The notes: generated by a model not told the origin, from the letters alone. A stretch of 64,000 nt of DNA from Algorimicrobium hallyeonense (GCF_042657385.1 NZ_JBHSLA010000002.1:372001-436000); one strand, 5' to 3'; shown: positions 7,754 to 16,845, counted from the first letter of the stretch. A program made the numbers and translations.

Positions 7754-8914
7754 ATGAACAATTTTGAATTTAAAAACCCGACCAAAATTATATTTGGAAA
7801 GGATAGTATCAAAAAATTAGAGAACGAAATACCTGAAAACGCTAAAATTCTGCTCTTGTATGGTGGCGGAAGTATTAAGAAAAACGGTATTTATAATCAA
7901 GTAAAAGCAGCATTGGGTAATGCAACCGTTATTGAATTTGGTGGCATCCCTGCCAATCCAGAATATGCTGTTTTATTGGAAGCATTGGAAATTATTAAAA
8001 CAGAAAATATCAACTTTTTATTAGCCGTTGGTGGTGGTTCCGTAATTGATGGTACTAAATTTTTATCAGCTGCGGGCTTATATGAAGGTCTTACGCCTTG
8101 GGATATTTTAGCCGATAATATTAGAACCGAAAAAGGCTTGCCATTTGGTACGGTTTTAACCTTACCTGCAACCGGTTCTGAAATGAATTCAGGTGCCGTA
8201 ATTACCCGAGCTGAAACGAAAGAAAAATTAAGCATGGGTGGTCCTGGCTTATTTCCAGAGTTTTCCATTTTGGATCCACAGGTTATAACCTCTATTCCAG
8301 AGCGCCAATTGGCTAATGGTTTAGCAGATGCCTTCACACATGTTTTAGAACAATATATGACCTATCCTAGTGGTGCCTTATTACAAGATCGTTTTGCTGA
8401 AAGTATATTGCAAACCATTATAGAGGTCGCTCCAAAGGTATTGAAAGATCCAACAGATTATCAAGCAGCTTCAAATTTCATGTGGAGCTGTACAATGGCC
8501 TTAAACGGACTCATTCAAAAAGGTGTTCCTACAGATTGGGCAGTTCATGCCATTGGCCATGAGTTAACCGCTTTATTTGGCATAGACCATGCACGGACTC
8601 TCGCCGTTATTGCACCAAGTCATTACAAGTATAATTTTGAAGCGAAAAAAGACAAATTAGCACAATATGGCGAACGTGTTTGGAATATTACAGAAGGCAA
8701 CACAGATGACATTGCATATTTAGCTATTGAAAAAACTGTGGCATTTTTTCATGCTTTGGGAATTAATACCAAACTCTCTGATTATACCAAAGACTTTGAA
8801 GGTACTGCAGAAACCATATCGCAACGATTCACGGATCGTGGTTGGTTAGGATTAGGTGAACACCAATCCTTATCTCCAGACAAGGTGGAAAAAATTGTAA
8901 AAATGGCATACTAG
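7754..8914 (+). CDS. yqhD: Iron-containing alcohol dehydrogenase, YqhD-like aldehyde reductase
   Basis: A 386-residue group III metal-dependent alcohol dehydrogenase, almost the same length as E. coli YqhD (387). The nucleotide-binding motif GGGSVIDGTKF is at about 93-103. The metal ligands are readable as Asp192, His196, His265 and His279 (LADAFTHVLEQY; DWAVHAIGHE; GIDHART). YqhD enzymes use NADPH to reduce short-chain toxic aldehydes from lipid peroxidation and glyoxal-type compounds. The gene is followed after 8 nt by an Hsp31-like gene, supporting a shared aldehyde-stress role. Confidence 0.9.
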   Translation: MNNFEFKNPTKIIFGKDSIKKLENEIPENAKILLLYGGGSIKKNGIYNQVKAALGNATVIEFGGIPANPEYAVLLEALEIIKTENINFLLAVGGGSVIDGTKFLSAAGLYEGLTPWDILADNIRTEKGLPFGTVLTLPATGSEMNSGAVITRAETKEKLSMGGPGLFPEFSILDPQVITSIPERQLANGLADAFTHVLEQYMTYPSGALLQDRFAESILQTIIEVAPKVLKDPTDYQAASNFMWSCTMALNGLIQKGVPTDWAVHAIGHELTALFGIDHARTLAVIAPSHYKYNFEAKKDKLAQYGERVWNITEGNTDDIAYLAIEKTVAFFHALGINTKLSDYTKDFEGTAETISQRFTDRGWLGLGEHQSLSPDKVEKIVKMAY

Positions 8915-8922
8915 TTTTACAA

Positions 8923-9729
8923 ATGAAACTTATTCAAACCGTCGCATTTGTGCTAACCATTCTTTCAGTTTCAAGCTGTAAAGACAGCAAAATGAAAAAT
9001 ACTTCTGAAAGCGTTTTAGAAGAACCATTAAACAGTAAAAAAGAAAAAACTATGAATATATTATTTGTATTAACATCTCACGATAAATTAGGAGATACCG
9101 GAAAGAAAACAGGATTTTGGGTTGAAGAATTTGCAAGCCCTTATTACACGTTATTAGATAAAGGTGCAACCATTACTATTGCAACACCAAAAGGTGGTGC
9201 TGCTCCTATTGATCCAAGTAGTGACACGCCAGATGCTGCTACAGAAGCCACCAAACGTTTTGATAAAGATGAGGAAGCCAAGGCACGAATTGCGAACACA
9301 CAGAAATTATCCGATATGAATCCAGATGATTTTGACGCTGTATTTTATCCAGGCGGACATGGTCCTTTATGGGATTTAGCAAATGATGAAACATCTATTG
9401 CACTAATCGAAAAATTTAATAGCCAAGCCAAACCTATAGGTTTTGTATGTCACGCACCTGCTGCTTTAAAACGTGTAAAAGGTACAGATGGAAACCCATT
9501 AGTAAAAGGGAAAAAAGTTACTGGTTTTACCAACACAGAAGAAGCTGCTGTTGGTCTGACTGATGTGGTACCTTTTTTAGTTGAAGATATGCTTAATAAT
9601 AATGGTGGAATCTATTCAAAAAAGGATGATTGGGCGGCTTATGCTGTTCAGGATGGTAATTTAATTACAGGTCAAAATCCGGCATCATCTGAATTAGTGG
9701 CAGAAAAAATTATGGAAAGTTTAAAGTAA
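8923..9729 (+). CDS. DJ-1/PfpI (Hsp31-like) protein with lipoprotein-like N-terminus
   Basis: 268 residues. The core (from about residue 44) is a type 1 glutamine amidotransferase-like DJ-1/PfpI domain of the Hsp31 glyoxalase III/chaperone group. The nucleophile is Cys176 in GFVCHAPAAL, followed by His177; the acid is Glu69 or so in WVEEF, and the FYPGGHGPLWDL loop is at 141-152. Unusually, the first 19 residues look like a lipoprotein signal (hydrophobic stretch ending VSSC at 16-19). An internal ATG at 9052 (Met44), after an A-rich tract, would give a cytosolic protein of the usual length, about 225 residues. Both forms are possible. It is the last gene of the operon. Confidence 0.82.
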   Translation: MKLIQTVAFVLTILSVSSCKDSKMKNTSESVLEEPLNSKKEKTMNILFVLTSHDKLGDTGKKTGFWVEEFASPYYTLLDKGATITIATPKGGAAPIDPSSDTPDAATEATKRFDKDEEAKARIANTQKLSDMNPDDFDAVFYPGGHGPLWDLANDETSIALIEKFNSQAKPIGFVCHAPAALKRVKGTDGNPLVKGKKVTGFTNTEEAAVGLTDVVPFLVEDMLNNNGGIYSKKDDWAAYAVQDGNLITGQNPASSELVAEKIMESLK

Positions 9730-9752
9730 GTTTATTTTAGTAAGTAGTTAAG

Positions 9753-9780
9753 AGGTCGTCCGTTTTTGGATGACCTTTTT
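9753..9780 (+). terminator. Rho-independent terminator of the tetR-curA-yqhD-hsp31 operon
   Basis: AGGTCGTCC (9753-9761) pairs with GGATGACCT (9768-9776), including one G-T wobble, followed by a T-run. It lies 24 nt after the stop of the Hsp31-like gene. Confidence 0.85.
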
Positions 9781-9883
9781 GTTTGTAGAAATTAAGACAC
9801 ATAATTGGCGCTATAAAGCAAAAACATTATATCGTCATGCAAAATTTATTACCTTCGCCAATCAACTTTTACAAGCAATATAG

Positions 9884-10453
9884 GTGCAACAAATTAAAAC
9901 GTATTTAGAACAAATAGCAACCATATCAGATGCAGATTGGGCATTTTTCACATCTAAATTAACGCGTCGTGTAATTCCCAAAAAGCATATTTTTTTAAAG
10001 CTACATGACATAGAAAATCATATTTCTTTTATTGAGTCTGGTGTAGTACGTTTATTTATTCCGAAGGAAAACCCTGAAAAAGAAATTACCTTTGGTTTCA
10101 GTTTTACGGATCAATTTGTAAGTGCTTATGATTCGTTCTTAACCCAATCTCCTTCAGCTTATGAGCTCCAAGCTTTAACGGACACCACACTTTTAAGTAT
10201 GAGCTATGCCGATTTACAAGACGTCTACAAAAACACCCAAATTGGAAATTTAATTGGTAGGCTAACTGCTGAACGTTTGTTTTTAATCAAATCCAGACGC
10301 GAGCAACACTTGTTAAACCTAACAGCCGAAGAACGCTATTTGAAATTATTTAAGGAACGACCAGAGTTACTAAAAGAAGTCCCTTTAAAATATATAAGCT
10401 CTTATATTGGTGTTACGCCTCAAGCATTAAGCCGCATTCGGAAACGTATTTAA
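9884..10453 (+). CDS. Crp/Fnr family transcriptional regulator
   Basis: A 189-residue protein starting with GTG. The N-terminal part (about 25-115) has the cyclic-nucleotide-binding beta-roll pattern (ISFIESGVVRLFIP, EITFGFSFTDQFVSAYDSF). The C-terminus is a short winged-helix with the recognition segment ISSYIGVTPQALSRIRKRI. Many Bacteroidota Crp/Fnr members of this size lack cAMP-binding residues, and their ligand is unknown. It stands alone just downstream of the electrophile-stress operon, so it may or may not regulate it. A TACCTTCG sequence at 9850-9857 is one base from the -7 consensus. Confidence 0.85.
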   Translation: MQQIKTYLEQIATISDADWAFFTSKLTRRVIPKKHIFLKLHDIENHISFIESGVVRLFIPKENPEKEITFGFSFTDQFVSAYDSFLTQSPSAYELQALTDTTLLSMSYADLQDVYKNTQIGNLIGRLTAERLFLIKSRREQHLLNLTAEERYLKLFKERPELLKEVPLKYISSYIGVTPQALSRIRKRI

Positions 10454-10542
10454 GCTTAATTATTTTTGAAATTTCACTTATTGGATTGGCTTATTTCCTG
10501 TTATTACTGCACCCAAAACATAGGTTTCTTAATTTAGGTTCA

Positions 10543-10573
10543 TTGTTTAACACCTGACCACAAATTATCTTTG
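10543..10573 (+). promoter_or_regulatory. Promoter of the desaturase, very close to the start codon
   Basis: TTG at 10543-10545, a 20-nt spacer and TATCTTTG at 10566-10573. The -7 box ends only 11 nt before the ATG at 10585, so the transcript leader would be under about 10 nt. Confidence 0.65.
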
Positions 10574-10584
10574 CAAAAAAAGAT

Positions 10585-11325
10585 ATGGCAGTCGTTATTT
10601 TCGTTTTAGTGCTTTGGTATGGTGGCTTATTTTTTCAGTCTTTCTTCTTACATCGTTATGCAGCACACCAAGTTTTTATTATGTCCAAAACCATGGAACG
10701 CATTACCTTTGTTTTAACTTGGATTTTCCAAGGTTCTAGTTACTTAAGCGCCTATGGTTATGGTATCATGCATCGTATGCACCATGCCTACACGGATACG
10801 GAGCAAGACCCACATTCGCCATCGTATGATGACAATTTGTTTGCCATGATGTGGAAAACCAAAACTATATATCAAGATATAAATCAAGAACGAATTGCCG
10901 TAGATCCGCGGTTTACCAAAAACGTACCACAATGGAAGTCCTTTGATACTTTTGCTAGTTCAAGATTTTCTAGATTATTATGGATTAGCGTATACACCTT
11001 GTTCTTTGTGTTCTTTGCAACCGCTTGGTGGCAATGGTTGCTTTTGCCGATAACATTTTTAATGGCGCCTATTCATGGTGTCATTATCAACTGGTTTGGG
11101 CATATTTATGGTTATGTAAATTTTAAAATGAAAAACACCAGCAAAAACCTTTTCCGTTTTGATTTTCTAATGATGGGAGAAGGTTATCATAATAATCACC
11201 ACAAGTTTGCAAGTCGTGCTAATTTTGGTGTAAAATGGTATGAGATTGATATGACCTATCTTATAATTCGTGTATTGGATGCCGTTGGAATTATTGAATT
11301 AAAACCAATTCTGGTCAAAAAATAA
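10585..11325 (+). CDS. Membrane acyl-CoA / acyl-lipid desaturase
   Basis: A 246-residue integral membrane fatty-acid desaturase. The three histidine boxes that bind the di-iron centre are all present: HRYAAH (23-28), HRMHH (63-67) and HNNHH (202-206). Hydrophobic segments occur at about 1-20, 40-60 and 133-172. The family uses O2 and electrons to introduce a double bond, usually delta-9, into saturated acyl chains, so it helps adjust membrane fluidity. The cold-shock gene lies directly opposite, end to end, which is suggestive but not proof of a shared cold response. A start further in would lose box 1, so the ATG at 10585 is secure. Confidence 0.9.
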   Translation: MAVVIFVLVLWYGGLFFQSFFLHRYAAHQVFIMSKTMERITFVLTWIFQGSSYLSAYGYGIMHRMHHAYTDTEQDPHSPSYDDNLFAMMWKTKTIYQDINQERIAVDPRFTKNVPQWKSFDTFASSRFSRLLWISVYTLFFVFFATAWWQWLLLPITFLMAPIHGVIINWFGHIYGYVNFKMKNTSKNLFRFDFLMMGEGYHNNHHKFASRANFGVKWYEIDMTYLIIRVLDAVGIIELKPILVKK

Positions 11326-11373
11326 GCCTAATTTTAAAGACTTTATTACAAATATTAAAACAATTAATAGCAT

Positions 11374-11403
11374 AAAAAAACCATCCGATTCGGATGGTTT
11401 TTA
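11374..11403. terminator. Bidirectional terminator between desaturase and cold-shock gene
   Basis: A perfect hairpin with arms ACCATCCGA and TCGGATGGT, flanked by an A-run on the left and a T-run on the right. It can terminate the desaturase (+) and the cold-shock gene (-), which converge here. Confidence 0.9.
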
Positions 11404-11417
11404 ATTGTAAAACGATA

Positions 11418-11696
11418 TTATTTTTTAAAACGTTTAACGTTTGTAGCCGTTAATCCTCTATCCCCTTTTTCAATTTTAAAGGTCACTTTATCAGACTTTT
11501 TTATTTTATCAATAAGGTTTGATTTGTGAACGAAGATTTCTTCATCTGTTCCATTTACATTTATAAAACCAAATCCTTTTGTTCTATTGAAAAACTTAAC
11601 AGTACCTTCTTTAGTTGATCCTGATTTAGTACTTCCAGCTTGTGATGTTTCAGCTGAACCCGTATTAAATAATTTATTAATCCATTTTTTAAACAT
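11418..11696 (-). CDS. Cold-shock domain protein
   Basis: 92 residues. The C-terminal two-thirds is a cold-shock domain: GTVKFFNRTKGFGFINVNG contains the RNP1-like motif KGFGFI, and EEIFVHKSNL contains the RNP2-like FVH. The first 28 residues are a Ser/Gly/Thr/Lys-rich extension (GSTKSGSTKE) not present in minimal 65-70-residue CspA proteins. Such proteins bind single-stranded RNA or DNA and act as RNA chaperones in the cytoplasm. The gene has a good promoter about 220 nt upstream, leaving a long untranslated leader like those of cold-inducible csp mRNAs. Confidence 0.9.
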   Translation of the reverse strand: MFKKWINKLFNTGSAETSQAGSTKSGSTKEGTVKFFNRTKGFGFINVNGTDEEIFVHKSNLIDKIKKSDKVTFKIEKGDRGLTATNVKRFKK

Positions 11697-11909
11697 GCGT
11701 AATCTTATTTTTTTGTTTTTGAATTTTTAGAGGCCATATAGACTGATATCTTCTAATACCTAACTGAAATATCGCTATAAATTAAGCTCTACTATAATAA
11801 TCATGTTCTGCTTACTTTTCATTATGAAATTACTATTAACATATTTCGTAAACATGTAAGTTTAAAACACGACTACTAATTAAATAGATTATTCAATTTA
11901 ATAATCTTC
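11697..11909 (-). promoter_or_regulatory. Long 5' leader of the cold-shock gene
   Basis: If transcription starts just after the -7 box at 11915-11922, the mRNA has about 210 nt before the ATG at 11696 and no open frame of note. Long structured leaders are typical of temperature-regulated csp mRNAs. The region is AT-rich, and I did not fold it reliably by eye. Confidence 0.5.
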
Positions 11910-11914
11910 CAAAA

Positions 11915-11946
11915 CAAAGGTAATATAAACTGAAATAGTACCAAAA
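11915..11946 (-). promoter_or_regulatory. Promoter of the cold-shock gene
   Basis: On the - strand: TTTTG (11946 to 11942), a 19-nt spacer and TACCTTTG (11922 to 11915). Both boxes and the spacing match the Bacteroidota consensus. Confidence 0.7.
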
Positions 11947-12051
11947 GAATAAGAATAGTAAAAATAATAAGAGAATTGATGATTTAACTTTAAATATGTT
12001 GATATTGACTTATTAATAAACACACTAAAATACTTTCAAAGTATTCATCCT

Positions 12052-15000
12052 TTAGCGTTTTAATGTAAAATGGCCACGTCTTTGTTCGCCAGAATGTAAT
12101 TCCATGAGAAACCAATAGTCACTGGTTGGTTGTTCAATCCCTCTAAATGTACCATCCCAACCTGCAGACTTATTATGAAGTTGCTTAATTAATTTTCCAT
12201 AACGATCAAAAATAGTAATCTGTTTTATTTTGTTTTGCAAATCGGCAACCCGCCAAACATCATTCTGACCATCTCCATTTGGTGTAAAAAATGCTGGCGT
12301 AATAATATCGCGGTTTATAATAGTAAATGATTGTTCATTACAAGCAACACCTACTCCAACATTATTATAAGGCGCAATTGAAATGTAAATGGTTTCTCCT
12401 TCTGGCCAATTAGTTGTTGGATTATAGGTTGTGGTGTTTCCAACATCTTCATTGGAAACTAAATTAGCTACGCCAGAAGCCGTTCCAATATTTAAAACAT
12501 AACCCGTTGCATTATTAACGGCGACCCAGGATATGCTTGAATTTTCTAAAACATCTATTTCGCCTGAATATGGCATAATTAATTCCGTACATAATGGAAT
12601 AACTTCTTCGGTAGTAAAAGACACCTCGTTACAACTCGTAGCCAGTCCTGCTTCATTGTAAGGTGTTATAACAACATAGATTATGGTATTACTAGGCAAA
12701 TCTGAATTGAAATTATAACTTGTTGAATTACCCACATCCACATTATTTAGTAATTCCGCGCCAAATGGTGAGGTTCCCGCAGAAATTATATATCCAGTTG
12801 TATTATCTGTTGGCAACCAAGAAAGTGTTGTGTTAATTGGCACTTGAGTTTCATTATTTTGGGGTGAATTTAAACTTGTACAATCTGGTATTAGTAATTC
12901 CGTTAAAAAACGTTCTTCCGCACATCCGGTTGCAATTCCTATAAAATTATAAGGTTGAATAGTGACAAATATTTGTTGGTTTTGTGGCAGTTCGGCTGGA
13001 AAAGTGTAAGTGGTAACATTCCCAACATCCAAATTATTTGCTATATCAGTTCCACCAGGCGATGAGCCAACCGTCAACATATAGCCTTCTGCATGAACAT
13101 CGGGATTCCATGTTAGATTTGTTAATAAGGACACATTTGTAGCATTATTTAGTGGGGTTGTTAATGACACACAATTTACACTTAAATCTTCTGTAGTAAA
13201 TTGATCATCACCGCAAACAGTACTTCCTGTGCCATTATACGCGCCAATGGTTACAAAAATAGTAGTGTTACTAGGTAAATCAACTAGCGGACTGTAAGTG
13301 GTTACATTCCCTACATCGGTTATATTAAGAATATCCGTTGCTCCTGTTGTTGTTCCTAAACTAATGGTGTATCCCGTGGCAAAATCACTAGCAGCCCACG
13401 AAATATTAGTATTAACAGGAACGTTTGTAGCTTGATACATAGGAAAAACAACATTAATACACGTTGGTAAAGGCAATTCGGTTATGAAACTCACTTCAAA
13501 ACAGGTTGAATTGGTACCTGATGAATTATATGGTGAAACAGTAACGAAAATAGTTGTTTCCGCAGGCAAATCTGTTGGTAAATTATAAGTTGTAACATTA
13601 TTTACATCTAGATTATCTACAATATCTGTTCCGCCCGATGCGGTTCCAACAGATAAAATGTAACCCGTGGCGGTTGGTGATGCGTTCCAAAACAAATCTG
13701 TTGCAACAGGAACCATTGTGCTTCCATTTACTGGTGTTGTTAATTGTGTACAGATTGGCGGCAATAATTCTGTGGTAAAACTTTCTTCTACACAACCGGT
13801 CGCGTTTCCAGCGGAATTATAAGGTGTAATAGTTACAAAAATTTGGGAGTTTTCGGGTAAGTCGGTTGGGAAATTGTAAGACGTTACATTGCTTACATCT
13901 AGATTATCGGCAATATCTATTCCACCAGATGTGGTTCCTACCGTCAATATATAGCCTGTTGCAGTAGGTATGGCATTCCAAGAAATATTAGAAGATAATA
14001 ACACATTCGTTTCCCCATTTAATGGCATTGTTAATGCAGTACACATTGGTGGAATAATTTCTGTTGTAAATGTTTCTTCGGTACAACCCAAAGCGTTTCC
14101 TGCTGAATTGTAAGGCGTAACTGATACGAAAATTTGGGTTCCATAAGGTAAATCCGCAGGAAAATTATAAGTTGTCATATTATTGACATCTAAATTATCA
14201 ACAATATCAATTCCGCCAGATGTGGTTCCTACAGTTAAAATATAACCCGTTGCTTCAGAAATTGGATTCCAAGATATATCAGATGAAATAGCAACATTTG
14301 TATCCGCATTCAACGGCGCAATTAAATTAGTACAAGGCGGATAAAACCCTTCCGTGGTAAAGCTTTCTTCAGTACAACCTGAAATAATTCCCAAACTATT
14401 ATATGGTGATATGGTTACATAAATTATTGTAGATTCAGGCAAATTCATTGGTGGATTATAGGACGTAACATTACCAACGTCAATGGTATCGGCAATATCT
14501 ATTCCTCCCGGCGTTGTTCCCATGGAAATAATATAACCCATTGCATATGGACTTGAGTTCCAAGAAACATTGGCTATTAAGGGCACATGTAATTCGCCTG
14601 CAGTTGGTGCATTTAATAGTGTACAAACTGTAGGACTTGCAGTTGCCGCTGTTGTAAACCTAACTTCCGTACAGGTTAAAGTCGTTCCACTATAAAAATA
14701 AGGTGTTATAGTAACATAAATGACCGTGTTTAATGGAAAATCTGTACCTAAATTAAAGCTATTCACATCCCCAACATCTTCATTATCCAAAATGTCTGTT
14801 CCGCCTGACGTTGTTCCTATACTAATAAAATAACCACATGCGCCTAAATTGTCCGACCACGTAAGTGTTTCGTTAATAGGTATGGCTGTACTTCCAGGTG
14901 CAGGTGAAATAAGATTAACACAATCTTCTGTAGGTGATGTAATATTTAAGGTGATATCGTTTCTAATTAGCAACAAGTTTTTTCCTCCAGTTCCGGCCGG

Positions 15001-16845
15001 ACTTGCGTTTTCAAATGGTACCAAATCACTTAAGATTTCCGAATGATATACAGCCTCATCACAACTAGTAACAGCCGGAATAGTATAAGTTGGAGAATCG
15101 GGAGCGTCAGGAATAGCTACGCCATTTTTAAACCAGGTATAATGATTTTGGGTACCAGCGCATGCTGTTGTTAAGGTTACAGCATCTCCCGCATTGGCAT
15201 TTAAGGTTTCAATTACATCCACTTTAGCTTGTGGTGCATAAAAATAATCGCGAATATTTGGAATGGTGTTCCAATGCGGAGGTGGACCAAATGTGTTATC
15301 ATACAGCACTAAATCAGCATGTTGATTTTCAAAATGACCAAATTCAAAATAGTTATTATCAAAAGCTAAATTAAATCCAATTGGTTGTCCTAACCTCATA
15401 GCTATTAATGAAGCAAAGTCCGGTATTTGTCCCGACAATAAATTATGACTCAATATTAAAGAACCTCCATAAATCCCACCAGCATTTAAACGAATGGTAT
15501 AAAATTGATCCATAATATCCGTTCCCGAAAATAGATTATTATCCAAAACTAAATAACTCAAATTAGCATTTTGACTAATATCCAAGGATTCTATTTGATT
15601 AAAAGAAGCCACAAACGAAGCTAGTGTAGGGTTTTGAGTTAAATCTAAACCCGTACCTGTAAACAAATTATTAGCAATATTTATAGATCTAATTATTATG
15701 TTTTGTGTTACATCTAAAATAGGTATTAGGTTTTGTCTTAAATTTAAATATTCTAAAATGATATTTTGAGTTAAATCAATGCTAGGCAACTGATTTTCAT
15801 AAGCATCTAATCTATATAGCTCTAAATTTTGGGTTAAATCAAGAGACGTTAAATTATTTCGACTGATATCCAAATTTCTTAAAACTGCATTTTGAGTCAC
15901 ATCCAGAGATGTCATATCATTATTGGCTAAATCCAAATCTTCTAATAGATAATTTTGAGTTACATCAACAACCAATGGTGTTGTTTGATTTAATGTAATA
16001 TCAATATCCGTTAAATTTGGCATGATGGAGAAATCCATCGGAATCTGAATATTATGAAGAATGATGAAAATATCCGTTAAGGTCGTAGAGTTGGGTAAAA
16101 TTAAATTCTCCACATAGGTTCCCCAAAAGTAAATAGCTTCTAAGTTAATATAATCTGAAATATCAATAGTTGGAATATTAATACTCGTAATATTTAAGTA
16201 CGTTAAATTGGTGAATACATTGGGAAGTGTGATGTTTGTTGCAATAGAACTTCCACGTATTTGTAGATCTTCCAAATTATCTAACAACGAAAAATCTAAA
16301 GTTGCGTCCCCTAAAGCACGAATATTTACATGCGTTAAGGTGTTGGTTACAGGCGTAATAAAATCTGACACGTTATTAAACCACCGTATTTCAATGGAGA
16401 TAATATTACTGTTTTGGGAAAAATCCATAACGGTTATTGGTGGAATTCCGGGCAAAGAAGGCCTACTAGCAAGAAATACATCTTCTAAAAGTGTGTTTTG
16501 TGTAACGTTTAAAGTTGTTAAAGCATCATTATCTTCCGATCTTAATGTGATAAGTTGGGTTAAAGTAGATAGATTAATATCGGCAATTTGATTTGTTCCT
16601 AAATCTAAATCTGTAATATTTATAAAAGCATTAATTCCGGTAATATCAACAATACCATTTGTTCCTAGGTCTAAAATTGTAACTACTTGGGCATCTGAAT
16701 CTAATATGTTTCCATTTAAACCGTTGGTATCAATTCCTTGATCTATTAAAACCTGTTCAAAATTAGGGTCAGGAATAGTGGTAGTTTGCGAAAAAATCGT
16801 GGTACAAAAAATTCCGAAAAGTAAGAATAAGTAAAGTAGCCTCAT
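12052..16845 (-). CDS. Giant LRR plus tandem-repeat surface protein, T9SS type B
   Basis: A 1597-residue secreted protein. It has a signal peptide (MRLLYLFLLFGIFCTTIFSQ). Residues about 50-545 form leucine-rich repeats of bacterial type with the recurring phrase LDVTQN or LDLTQN. An Ig-like segment (about 550-640) with ANAGDAVTLTTACAG and HYTWFKNGVAI follows, then nine tandem repeats of about 97 residues (641-1508). The C-terminal domain is a type B T9SS / gliding-motility-associated signal (FFTPNGDGQNDVW, then ITIFDRYGKLIKQL, ending GHFTLKR). It should be exported by the T9SS and act outside the cell, probably in adhesion. No enzyme domain is visible. The start is supported by the signal peptide directly after the ATG. 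Confidence 0.88.
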   Translation of the reverse strand: MRLLYLFLLFGIFCTTIFSQTTTIPDPNFEQVLIDQGIDTNGLNGNILDSDAQVVTILDLGTNGIVDITGINAFINITDLDLGTNQIADINLSTLTQLITLRSEDNDALTTLNVTQNTLLEDVFLASRPSLPGIPPITVMDFSQNSNIISIEIRWFNNVSDFITPVTNTLTHVNIRALGDATLDFSLLDNLEDLQIRGSSIATNITLPNVFTNLTYLNITSINIPTIDISDYINLEAIYFWGTYVENLILPNSTTLTDIFIILHNIQIPMDFSIMPNLTDIDITLNQTTPLVVDVTQNYLLEDLDLANNDMTSLDVTQNAVLRNLDISRNNLTSLDLTQNLELYRLDAYENQLPSIDLTQNIILEYLNLRQNLIPILDVTQNIIIRSINIANNLFTGTGLDLTQNPTLASFVASFNQIESLDISQNANLSYLVLDNNLFSGTDIMDQFYTIRLNAGGIYGGSLILSHNLLSGQIPDFASLIAMRLGQPIGFNLAFDNNYFEFGHFENQHADLVLYDNTFGPPPHWNTIPNIRDYFYAPQAKVDVIETLNANAGDAVTLTTACAGTQNHYTWFKNGVAIPDAPDSPTYTIPAVTSCDEAVYHSEILSDLVPFENASPAGTGGKNLLLIRNDITLNITSPTEDCVNLISPAPGSTAIPINETLTWSDNLGACGYFISIGTTSGGTDILDNEDVGDVNSFNLGTDFPLNTVIYVTITPYFYSGTTLTCTEVRFTTAATASPTVCTLLNAPTAGELHVPLIANVSWNSSPYAMGYIISMGTTPGGIDIADTIDVGNVTSYNPPMNLPESTIIYVTISPYNSLGIISGCTEESFTTEGFYPPCTNLIAPLNADTNVAISSDISWNPISEATGYILTVGTTSGGIDIVDNLDVNNMTTYNFPADLPYGTQIFVSVTPYNSAGNALGCTEETFTTEIIPPMCTALTMPLNGETNVLLSSNISWNAIPTATGYILTVGTTSGGIDIADNLDVSNVTSYNFPTDLPENSQIFVTITPYNSAGNATGCVEESFTTELLPPICTQLTTPVNGSTMVPVATDLFWNASPTATGYILSVGTASGGTDIVDNLDVNNVTTYNLPTDLPAETTIFVTVSPYNSSGTNSTCFEVSFITELPLPTCINVVFPMYQATNVPVNTNISWAASDFATGYTISLGTTTGATDILNITDVGNVTTYSPLVDLPSNTTIFVTIGAYNGTGSTVCGDDQFTTEDLSVNCVSLTTPLNNATNVSLLTNLTWNPDVHAEGYMLTVGSSPGGTDIANNLDVGNVTTYTFPAELPQNQQIFVTIQPYNFIGIATGCAEERFLTELLIPDCTSLNSPQNNETQVPINTTLSWLPTDNTTGYIISAGTSPFGAELLNNVDVGNSTSYNFNSDLPSNTIIYVVITPYNEAGLATSCNEVSFTTEEVIPLCTELIMPYSGEIDVLENSSISWVAVNNATGYVLNIGTASGVANLVSNEDVGNTTTYNPTTNWPEGETIYISIAPYNNVGVGVACNEQSFTIINRDIITPAFFTPNGDGQNDVWRVADLQNKIKQITIFDRYGKLIKQLHNKSAGWDGTFRGIEQPTSDYWFLMELHSGEQRRGHFTLKR
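12320..14925 (-). repeat. Nine tandem about 291-bp coding repeats
   Basis: Nine consecutive copies of a beta-sandwich-like module encoded within the giant LRR protein. Each module starts with Cys (CTxLxxPxNG), contains a core such as ISWN..ATGYILTVGTTSGG and NVTTYNFPTDLP, then IFVTITPYNSAG, a second Cys (GCxEE) and SFTTE. The central copies (third to fifth) are most alike and the outer ones more diverged, as expected from expansion by unequal recombination. Confidence 0.9.

Noticed and set aside
12029..12045. AATACTTT-C-AAAGTATT palindrome just after the giant T9SS gene
   Set aside because: A weak AT-rich stem without a clear T-run; it may contribute to termination but cannot be supported.
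12052..16845. Tandem repeats considered as a CRISPR array
   Set aside because: The repeats are coding, about 291 bp long and in frame; no short repeats with unique spacers occur anywhere in the window.
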